From a bacterium (GTDB lineage: Bacteria > Planctomycetota > UBA1135 > UBA2386), in NCBI GenBank assembly GCA_030432695.1, contig JAUILN010000007.1, forward strand, positions 372,001-436,000: 64,000 nt of DNA, read 5' to 3'. The position numbers and the translations under genes were made by a program. How positions within the stretch are numbered: the first letter of the stretch is position 1; the number at the start of each line of letters is the position of its first letter. Shown here in pieces: positions 58,002 through 64,000 of this stretch. The notes under the pieces are model-generated. The model searched no databases and had not been told where the DNA came from. It saw only the letters and a program-made list of their open reading frames with translations.

Positions 58002-59879
58002 TCAACCCGACAATCGGCTGCTCAGCGTGCCGACGAGTTCCCGGAACACCCGGTCCTCCTTGACGCGCTTCTTGATCTTCTGAACGGCGTAGATCACGGT
58101 CGTGTGGTCACGGTTGCCGAAGAAGCGGCCGATCTCCTCCAGCGACTGCTCGGTGTGCTGGCGGCAGAGATACATGCAGATCTGCCGCGGCAGACTCACG
58201 GCCTGGGTGCGTCCCTTACCCGTGAGTTCGCGGGCAGACACCGAGAAGTGCCCGGTCACGACTCCCATCACGTCGCCGAGCGAGAGCTTGCGGGTTCGCG
58301 ACACGACTACGCCGCGCAATGCCTCCTCGGCCAGCTCGACCGTCAGCGGTCGCTCGGTGATCGACGAGATCCCGACGACCTTGATCACGGCCCCTTCGAG
58401 TTCCCGAATGTTGGTGTCGATGCGCTCGGCAATGAACCACGCGACCTCGTCGGGCATCTCGACCTGGCGTAGCCGGGCCTTGCGCTTGACGATCGCGACC
58501 CGCGTCTCGAAGCAAGGCACCTCCATCTCGGCAACGAGGCCCCACTTGAAGCGCGACACCAACCGCTCCTCGATGGTCGGGATATCCGATGGCGGACGAT
58601 CCGACGACAGGATGATCTGCCGGTTGGTGTTGTAGAGCGCGTTGAACGTGTGAAAGAACTCGTCTTGAGTCTTCTCTTTGTTCTCGAGGAACTGGATGTC
58701 GTCGATGACCAGGACGTCGACGCCACGGTGGATCTCGCGGAACTTGTCGAGTTCACCGCGCTGGATCGCGTGGATGAATCGGTTCGTGAAGTCCTCGCAG
58801 CTCAAGTAGAGAACGGTCGCGTCCTCGTTGCGGCGGCGGATCGAGTGACAGACTGCCTGCAGTACGTGGGTCTTGCCGAGACCGACGTTGCCGTGCACGA
58901 AGAACGGGTTGTACGCCCGGCCGGGGTTGTCGCCGACCGCCAGCGCCGCCGCGTGGCTCAACCGGTTGCAGGGGCCCACCACGAACGTCTCGAAGGTGTA
59001 GTTGCGGTTCAGCTCGGCGCCGGGACCACCCAAGCTCCGAGCACCGGACCCACCCGACACCACCGAGCGCCCGGCGCCCGACCCACGCGGCAGGTCCCCG
59101 AGCGGCACCGTCTCGGCCGGCTCGAGCGAAGTCCCACCGTCCCGTCCCGACGACGATCCACGTGCCGGCATCTCTCGTGACGAGCTGGCGTCCGCACGAG
59201 CAAACCCATCGCGAGCAAACCCATCGTTGGAGACGGCCCCTTCACCGGAGACATCCGACTCGCCGTGAAACTCGTCGGCTCGACCCTCGGCGCTCAACGG
59301 ATCCCTCCCATGGAACACGGCATCTCTCCCATCGATCTCGACCTCCTGCTCCAGCCAGCTCGCCGCGGCACGACCCTCGTCGGGCCGAACCCGTTGGTCT
59401 TCCAGGTCGCGCTCCGGACCGGTCTTGCCGAGCCGGCCTTCCGCGGCGGACGACCCGGGCGAGACCCGAGGGCCGCTCGCAGCAACATCGACGACACCTA
59501 GCGGGACGTCGCCCGCCGGCTGCGATCCGGAACGCAGCACCACGTGCACGTCACGGCGCCCGACCACGTTCTCCAGACAGGACTGCAACTCGCTCAGGAA
59601 GTTGCGGCGCACCCAGTCGCGGATGAACGGACTCGGAGCACGGAACACGAATCGCGAGCCGTCTCTCTCGATCAATTCGACCTCGGACAGCCACGACTCG
59701 TAGAGTTCGGGTCGAACCCGGCTGCGGAGACTGCTACGCAACGCAGCCCGGATCTCGGAGACGCTGGCCGATGAGGGAACGGCCGGCTGCAGTTCGACGG
59801 GAATAGGCACGCGGCGGCTGGACACGCGGCTTCGCTCACTGGTCTCGAGGAAGAGCGGACCGGTCAGGGAACCGCTCAT
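58002..59879 (-). CDS. dnaA: Chromosomal replication initiator DnaA with a long linker
   Basis: 625 aa from ATG 59879; usual DnaA is 440-520 aa. A 39-residue N-terminal extension precedes domain I (about 40-116, 'LRSSLRSRVRPELYESWL'). The domain II linker is unusually long (about 117-289) and rich in Ser, Gly, Arg and Asp. Domain III (about 290-510) has 'NRNYTFETFVVGPCNRLSHAAAL' in its start, Walker A 'GNVGLGKTH' and Walker B 'VLVIDDIQFLENK'. Domain IV holds the DnaA-box-binding helix-turn-helix with 'FFGNRDHTTVIYAVQKI'. dnaN does not follow. Downstream lies a 15-bp tandem repeat; upstream a noncoding region with 16-bp direct repeats. Confidence 0.96.
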   Translation of the reverse strand: MSGSLTGPLFLETSERSRVSSRRVPIPVELQPAVPSSASVSEIRAALRSSLRSRVRPELYESWLSEVELIERDGSRFVFRAPSPFIRDWVRRNFLSELQSCLENVVGRRDVHVVLRSGSQPAGDVPLGVVDVAASGPRVSPGSSAAEGRLGKTGPERDLEDQRVRPDEGRAAASWLEQEVEIDGRDAVFHGRDPLSAEGRADEFHGESDVSGEGAVSNDGFARDGFARADASSSREMPARGSSSGRDGGTSLEPAETVPLGDLPRGSGAGRSVVSGGSGARSLGGPGAELNRNYTFETFVVGPCNRLSHAAALAVGDNPGRAYNPFFVHGNVGLGKTHVLQAVCHSIRRRNEDATVLYLSCEDFTNRFIHAIQRGELDKFREIHRGVDVLVIDDIQFLENKEKTQDEFFHTFNALYNTNRQIILSSDRPPSDIPTIEERLVSRFKWGLVAEMEVPCFETRVAIVKRKARLRQVEMPDEVAWFIAERIDTNIRELEGAVIKVVGISSITERPLTVELAEEALRGVVVSRTRKLSLGDVMGVVTGHFSVSARELTGKGRTQAVSLPRQICMYLCRQHTEQSLEEIGRFFGNRDHTTVIYAVQKIKKRVKEDRVFRELVGTLSSRLSG

Positions 59880-60602
59880 GGCGAACCACGCGCTGCCAGT
59901 CTGCTCGCTCGCGCAACGCGCTCGCCACGACCCGGCTCCTTCGACGGCCTGGCGCGACGGGACACCCGCGCGCGAGACCGCTTGGAAACCAGGACATCAC
60001 GCCTCCGGGCGTGTCGCTCCCTGACAACCGACAGAGTCTGCACCGAACAACAGATTCTTCGGCAAAACCCACAGCCACACCGAGCCACAGCCACACCGAG
60101 CCACAGCCACACCGAGCCATAGCCCGGAGATGGCAGGTCTCCGGAAAGACAAGTCCCCGAGAAGACGCGTGCCGGTGAAAAAGAGGGCTGGGGGAAAAGG
60201 GAGCGACACGGCCGAAGGCCTGAGCCGAACGGCATCGACCGATCTCCGGGTCAGGGAGACCGACCGACCGCGACTCGCAGCGAGGACCGCACGAGAGACG
60301 AACTGAACCGAACAGAGGTGGTTCTGGGGAACCTCGAAGACGACACGACCGGACAGGCACTCCGGCGCGCGTCGGTCCTCGACACGACGCCCAGACTCTT
60401 ACCCTTCACGCGCGCTTCACGCAAAGCATCGAGCGTTCGGTGGAGCGCGCGAGATGGTCCAACTGCTTGAAGGCCAAGCCCTCGACGCGGCGAAGGTTTT
60501 TTGGCGCACTCCCGGAAGGCGAGTCGAGCCGCTGGAGCCGCGTCCGTGGGTTGGCCCGACCGGCTTCGAGAACGTCGCTCCTCGTGCCGTTGCGCACGCA
60601 CG
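59880..60602. other. Noncoding region upstream of dnaA, candidate origin or dnaA control region
   Basis: 723 bases with no supported gene between dnaA and the cysteine desulfurase gene. It contains three 16-bp direct repeats (60069-60116), A-rich patches ('AACAACAGATTCTTCGGCAA' near 60047-60066) and a T6 run at about 60496. No perfect TTATCCACA box was found, so an origin is suggested only by position. Confidence 0.45.
60069..60124. repeat. 16-bp iteron-like direct repeats upstream of dnaA
   Basis: Three exact copies of CCACAGCCACACCGAG (60069-60084, 60085-60100, 60101-60116) followed by an 8-base remnant. The reverse complement of each unit carries two TGTGG cores, the most conserved part of DnaA boxes (TGTGGATAA). 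They lie 190 bases upstream of the dnaA start, flanked by the most A-rich stretch of the gap. They may be weak DnaA-binding sites for initiation or autoregulation. Confidence 0.7.
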
Positions 60603-61745
60603 TCACCTTGCTTGCTGCAACGACGCGACGCACGCGACCACGCGTCGCGCGGCAGCCTCGGCGAACGCGACGTCGTCGTCAGGTCCGAAGCTGAAGCGGA
60701 CACAGGCCCGCGCCGCAGCCGCGGACAGACCGATCGATTCGAGGACCGCCGGCGGCTCCGGTGACCCGGAAGCACAGGCAGAACCGTGGGAGGCATGGAT
60801 TCCGGAAACGTCGAGAGCTGGCAACAACAGCCGCCCTTCGATCCCGCCGAAGTGCATCATCGCGGTGTTCGGCAGCGCATCTGCACACGGCGTGAGGCAA
60901 GTACAGTCCGAGAGGCTCTCGGTCAGGACCGCGACCAGCAAGTCTCGTGCTGCCTTCATGCGCGCCGCACGAGCGACGAGCTGGCGTTGCGCGAGTGCCA
61001 GGGCCCGCCCGGTCGCGGCAGCCAGCGCGACGCTGGGTGTCCCCGAACGGAGCCCGCGCTCCTGACCACCACCCACGAGCAGCGACTCCACGCGGCAGTT
61101 CGCAGCCAACGGCGGCGTGACCAGGATCGACCCGCCTCGAAGGCCCCCACACTTGTGGGCACTCAACGCGATGCTGTCTGCGCAGCGCACCACCTCGTCG
61201 AGCGGAACCCTGCCAGGCGTCTGCGCAGCGTCGACGTGGAGCGGCACCCCTAGACCGCGGGCCAACTCCGCGGCCTCGGCGACCGGTTGCAGGGTCCCGA
61301 GTTCGCTCTGCGCGTGTGCCAAGGCGACGAGTCCCGGCCGCGCCGGCAGACTGTCGGGAATCACCACACGTCCACGCGGGTCGACCGCAAGGGACATCGA
61401 GCCTCGCAGACCCGCCGCCGCCCGGACCGAGGCGTGTTCGGTCGACGCGAGCAAGACCGGCGCTCCGAGTTCACCGAAGCAGCGCAGCGCTTGGTTGTTG
61501 GCCTCGGTCCCTCCCGAGACGAACTCGATTCGTTCCGGGTCCACCTGGAGGGCCTCCGCGGCCTCGAGCCGCGCCTCCTCCAACACTCCACGGGCCGCGC
61601 GACCCGCCGCGTGGACCGCACCTGGGTTGGCCGGGAACCGTCGCTCCACCTCGACGAACCGCTCGAGCACATCTGGCAAGACCGGAGTGCACGCGTTGTG
61701 GTCGAGGTAGAACGGACGGACGTCGCCCGAAGTGCGAGCGGTCAT
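60603..61745 (-). CDS. Cysteine desulfurase (class V aminotransferase, NifS/IscS family)
   Basis: 380 aa from ATG 61745, overlapping the bshA stop by 4 bases. 'FYLDHNACTPVLPDVLE' at the start, 'FVSGGTEANNQALR', PLP lysine in 'SAHKCGG', and the catalytic Cys loop 'HGSACASGSPEP' are all present. It takes sulfur from cysteine for Fe-S clusters or tRNA thiolation. No iscU, sufBC or thiolase gene lies nearby. Coupled to bshA, whose product makes a cysteine-containing thiol precursor, so the pair may share sulfur metabolism; this is inference. Confidence 0.92.
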   Translation of the reverse strand: MTARTSGDVRPFYLDHNACTPVLPDVLERFVEVERRFPANPGAVHAAGRAARGVLEEARLEAAEALQVDPERIEFVSGGTEANNQALRCFGELGAPVLLASTEHASVRAAAGLRGSMSLAVDPRGRVVIPDSLPARPGLVALAHAQSELGTLQPVAEAAELARGLGVPLHVDAAQTPGRVPLDEVVRCADSIALSAHKCGGLRGGSILVTPPLAANCRVESLLVGGGQERGLRSGTPSVALAAATGRALALAQRQLVARAARMKAARDLLVAVLTESLSDCTCLTPCADALPNTAMMHFGGIEGRLLLPALDVSGIHASHGSACASGSPEPPAVLESIGLSAAAARACVRFSFGPDDDVAFAEAAARRVVACVASLQQAR

Positions 61746-62896
61746 CCGTCCGCAGAATCCTCCGCCACCACGCGACGGTAGAGGTCGAAGTAGCGACCGA
61801 CCACGTCGTGCAACTCGAACTCGCCGACCGCTCGGGCCCGCGCAGCGGTGCTCGCCCGCCGGTGCAGGTCCGCGTCCTCCAACAGCGCGATCGCGGCCCG
61901 CGCCATCGCCGCCGGATCCGCGACCGGAACGAGCACTCCGGTCTCGCCGAACACCTCGGCGACGCCACCGACATCGGTACTCACCACCGGCACGCCACAG
62001 CTCATCGCCTCGAGCATCGACAGGCCGAAGCTTTCCGTCTCCGACGCCGACAGGAACAGGTCGGCGTCGGCGAGCAGGCGTTCGAGGTCCTCCGGCGGTC
62101 GGTTGCCGAGCGACTCCACTCGGTCGGTGACCCCGAGGTCGCTGGCGACCGCCAGGGCGTGCTCGCGATCGGGCCCGTCGCCGACCAGGATCAGCCGTGC
62201 CGGCAGCGTCCGAGCGATCTCCGCGAATGCCCGGACCACGTCGGCGACCCGCTTCACCGGCCGCAGGTTGCTGCAGTGCACGATGCGCCGCTCCTCCTCG
62301 CCACGGTCGTAGAACCGGCCGGCGGTGCCCGGCTTGAAGCGCTGGGTGTCGACGAAGTTCGGGATCACCTCGATCGGTGAACGGACGCCGAACATCAGCG
62401 TGGTCTCGTCGGCCAGGTAGCGACTCACCGCGGTCACTGCGGCGGACTGCTGCAGGGCGAAGCGGGTCGGCCGCATGTAGGCCCGGTCGGCACCCACCAC
62501 GGTGATGTCGGTGCCGTGCAGCGTGGTGACGAACCGCAACGGCTGCTGGCTCATCGACTTGGCCAGGAACGCGCTCACCGCGTGGGGGATCGCGTAGTGG
62601 ACGTGGAAGACGTCGATCCGCGCCTCCTCCTGCACCTCGAGCATCCGCGTCGCCAACGCGAGGTCGTACGGCGGGAAGCGGAACAGCGGGTAGGCCGAGA
62701 CCTGCACGTTGTGGTAGCGCAGACCGGGGACCGGACGCCCCAGGCGGGCCGGCCGGTCATAGCTCAGCAGGTGGACCTCGTGGCCCTGACGGGCGGCTTC
62801 CAACGCGACCTCGGTGGCGACCACGCCGCTGCCGCCGACGGTGGGGTAGCAGACGACTCCGATGCGCAGACGATCGCCGGAAAGGTCCTCGGGCAT
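61742..62896 (-). CDS. bshA: BshA-like N-acetylglucosaminyl-L-malate synthase (bacillithiol pathway)
   Basis: 384 aa from ATG 62896. A GT4-type glycosyltransferase. The N-terminus 'IGVVCYPTVGGSGVVATEVALEAARQGHEVH' (in part) is close to that of BshA. Further motifs: 'VTTLHGTDITVVG', 'VIPNFVDTQRFKP', 'NLRPVKRVADVVRAF', 'VGDGPDREHA' and the donor-site 'SETESFGLSMLEAMSCGVPVVSTDVGG' (in part). BshA couples UDP-GlcNAc to L-malate, the first step to bacillithiol. bshB and bshC are not in the window. Other GT4 roles remain possible but the N-terminal match is strong. Confidence 0.88.
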   Translation of the reverse strand: MPEDLSGDRLRIGVVCYPTVGGSGVVATEVALEAARQGHEVHLLSYDRPARLGRPVPGLRYHNVQVSAYPLFRFPPYDLALATRMLEVQEEARIDVFHVHYAIPHAVSAFLAKSMSQQPLRFVTTLHGTDITVVGADRAYMRPTRFALQQSAAVTAVSRYLADETTLMFGVRSPIEVIPNFVDTQRFKPGTAGRFYDRGEEERRIVHCSNLRPVKRVADVVRAFAEIARTLPARLILVGDGPDREHALAVASDLGVTDRVESLGNRPPEDLERLLADADLFLSASETESFGLSMLEAMSCGVPVVSTDVGGVAEVFGETGVLVPVADPAAMARAAIALLEDADLHRRASTAARARAVGEFELHDVVGRYFDLYRRVVAEDSADG

Positions 62897-62950
62897 GGGC
62901 GCATCCTACGGACTCGACGCGACGGCGGCCGGTTCGAACTCGCGCGGCGA

Positions 62951-63589
62951 TCAGACCCGCGGCACCAGCCGCGGCAGACCGACCCGGATCCGGGCGGCAC
63001 CGTCCGGATCGAGCGTCAGGCGCCCACCGTGGTCCCCGACGAAGTCGACCAGCGACTCGGAACTGCGCCGCAGCTCCTCGAGCACCCGCGTCAGTCGGGC
63101 CGGCTCGAACGGCGCGAGTTCGATCTCCAGGCCGACCAGCTCGCCCTCGCCGCAGGCCTCGTCACCGGCCAGGATGCGCAACTCGTCGCCGGCAGCTGCG
63201 ACCCGGGTCACCAGGCTCAGCGCCCGCTCGCACAGAGAGGTGAGGTCGGCACGCGGCATCGCCGGCGTCGGCAGGTCGGCCGGCACCCGCGAGGTGATCG
63301 CCAGGGGGATCTCCAGCTGGCCGAGCACCCGGTCGAGCGCCACCGCCACCGCCAGGTGCAGGGCGATCGGCTGGGTCGAGACACTGCGGCGCAGCTCGGA
63401 CCGCAGCCCGCCGAGTGCCGCCTCCAACTCCTCGACGTCGTCGTCGAGCCGCTCCATCAGGTGTTCGGCATCACCGCCCTCACCGACCCGTCGCACTGCG
63501 TCCTGCACGTCGCGCTCGACCTTCGACAGGGTCCAGCGGAGCTGTTGTTCGAGACGATCGAAGTCGTTGTCGTCGGAGGACTCGCTCAC
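62951..63589 (-). CDS. Histidine-kinase-like protein lacking clear ATP motifs, coupled to parA
   Basis: 212 aa from GTG 63589, overlapping the parA stop (GTGA). The first 75 residues are charged and coiled-coil-like ('DRLEQQLRWTLSKVERDVQDAVRR', 'MERLDDDVEELEAALGGL'). Residues about 85-212 resemble a histidine-kinase ATPase domain in outline ('LTSLCERALSLVTRVAAAGDELRI', ending 'HGGRLTLDPDGAARIRVGLPRL'), but the N, G1 and G2 box residues needed for ATP are not seen. No membrane helix. It may be a pseudo-kinase or dimerisation partner for ParA-type segregation or polarity. The family assignment is tentative. Confidence 0.6.
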   Translation of the reverse strand: MSESSDDNDFDRLEQQLRWTLSKVERDVQDAVRRVGEGGDAEHLMERLDDDVEELEAALGGLRSELRRSVSTQPIALHLAVAVALDRVLGQLEIPLAITSRVPADLPTPAMPRADLTSLCERALSLVTRVAAAGDELRILAGDEACGEGELVGLEIELAPFEPARLTRVLEELRRSSESLVDFVGDHGGRLTLDPDGAARIRVGLPRLVPRV

Positions 63590-64000
63590 GGTCCTTCTCT
63601 ATCGACCGTCCGGCCCTCCGGACCGGAGCCGGTCTCGGCCGGACCAGCTGCACCAGGCTCATCGGCCTCGGGCTCGTCGGCCTCGGGCTCTTCGACCTCC
63701 TCCGACTCGTCCCACAGCAGATCGTCGAGACCGGCGACCCGCCGCAACTCGTCGACCGCCACCGGCTCCCCGTGCCGCTCCAGGAACTCCGCGGCGAACT
63801 CCCAGTAGTCGCGGGCGCCGTTCGACTCCGGCGCGTGGTCGAAGATCGTCGCGCCGAAGCTCGGCGCCTCGGCGAGCTTGACGTTGTTGCGGATCATCGT
63901 CTGCGCCAGCCGGTCGCCGAAGTACTGCTCGATGTTGTCGAGCACCTCGCCGGTCAGTCGGGTGCGCAGGTCGACCATGCACGGCAACACGCAGCCGATC
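63586..64000 (-). CDS. parA: ParA/Soj-type ATPase, C-terminal part (5' end outside window)
   Basis: The frame is open to the right edge, so the N-terminus with Walker A lies outside. The visible part reads as the C-terminus of a ParA/MinD-type ATPase: 'VLPCMVDLRTRLTGEVLDNIEQYFG' (in part), then 'NVKLAEAPSFGATIFDHAPESNGARDYWEFAAEFL' (in part), the region after Walker B in Soj-like proteins. It then has a 45-residue Glu/Asp/Pro/Gly-rich tail. ParA positions chromosomes or complexes; nearness to dnaA fits chromosome partitioning. Whether parB follows upstream cannot be seen. Confidence 0.85.
   Translation of the reverse strand, partial: IGCVLPCMVDLRTRLTGEVLDNIEQYFGDRLAQTMIRNNVKLAEAPSFGATIFDHAPESNGARDYWEFAAEFLERHGEPVAVDELRRVAGLDDLLWDESEEVEEPEADEPEADEPGAAGPAETGSGPEGRTVDREGP

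Noticed and set aside
60069..60124. Possible CRISPR array
   Set aside because: Repeats are 16 bp, directly adjacent with no spacers, and no cas gene is present; better read as iteron-like repeats.

Overview
The window looks like a chromosomal segment of a planctomycete (phylum Planctomycetota) or a close relative. This is inferred from high G+C (roughly two thirds by eye), a Ser/Thr kinase fused to a formylglycine-generating-enzyme-like domain and grouped with an ECF sigma factor, many Sec-exported and lipid-anchored proteins of unknown function, an FG-GAP repeat protein, a RimK cassette and a bacillithiol-type glycosyltransferase. GTG and TTG starts and 4-base stop/start overlaps (ATGA, GTGA, TTGA) are common. 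I see no rRNA, prophage, insertion sequence or CRISPR array.

Layout. 1-722: end of a radical SAM gene. 741-7371 (minus): methyltransferase, receptor-like kinase, secreted protein, ECF sigma factor and a DUF4388-MshEN protein. 7482-9901 (plus): RimB-like protease, RimK ligase and an aspartoacylase-like zinc hydrolase. 9873-16380 (minus): ZU5-containing lipoprotein, one-helix membrane protein, two PilT-like proteins with degenerate nucleotide-binding motifs, and a GT87-like membrane protein. 16702-25352 (plus): secreted EF-hand-like protein, a lysine-tailed protein with a nuclease-like but degenerate domain, a very long GreA-family factor, a lipoprotein with an apparently dead lipase domain, an alpha/beta hydrolase and a TPR protein. 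25364-28456 (minus): beta-helix protein, M91-like metalloprotease, possible small DNA-binding protein and a CAT-anticodon tRNA. 28518-36319: mixed-strand housekeeping genes (inositol-phosphatase family, ApaH, MurJ, CDF transporter, RpiA) interspersed with exported proteins. 36632-42681 (minus): NUDIX, metallophosphoesterase-like lipoprotein, two His-rich lipoproteins, YqeY-like and GyrA. 42915-49995: MoaB/CinA-like, MutY, FabI, TPR lipoprotein, cysteine-synthase-like, MoxR ATPase and frataxin (CyaY). 50005-54337 (minus): pseudouridine synthase, FG-GAP protein and sulfotransferase. 54389-57917: AAA+/Fis regulator, double-thioredoxin protein and a beta-barrel lipoprotein. 58002-64000 (minus): DnaA, its noncoding upstream region with three 16-bp direct repeats, cysteine desulfurase, BshA, a histidine-kinase-like remnant and the C-terminus of a ParA ATPase.

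How genes may work together. The kinase, secreted protein and ECF sigma factor form a compact signalling unit with no visible anti-sigma factor. MshEN motifs, known as a cyclic-di-GMP binding module, occur in the DUF4388 protein and at the N-terminus of one degenerate PilT-like protein, and a RimB-RimK pair lies between them. Together they suggest, but do not prove, a c-di-GMP-linked surface or motility region. dnaA, the upstream direct repeats and parA suggest that the replication origin may lie near the right end.

The most unusual points are: the paired PilT-like pseudo-ATPases in a five-gene cluster; a dispersed intergenic sequence family that twice forms inverted pairs; short tandem repeats directly after the stop codons of dnaA, the gyrA-yqeY operon and the NUDIX gene; a sigma54-activator-like regulator without the GAFTGA loop; and several proteins whose catalytic residues are replaced.
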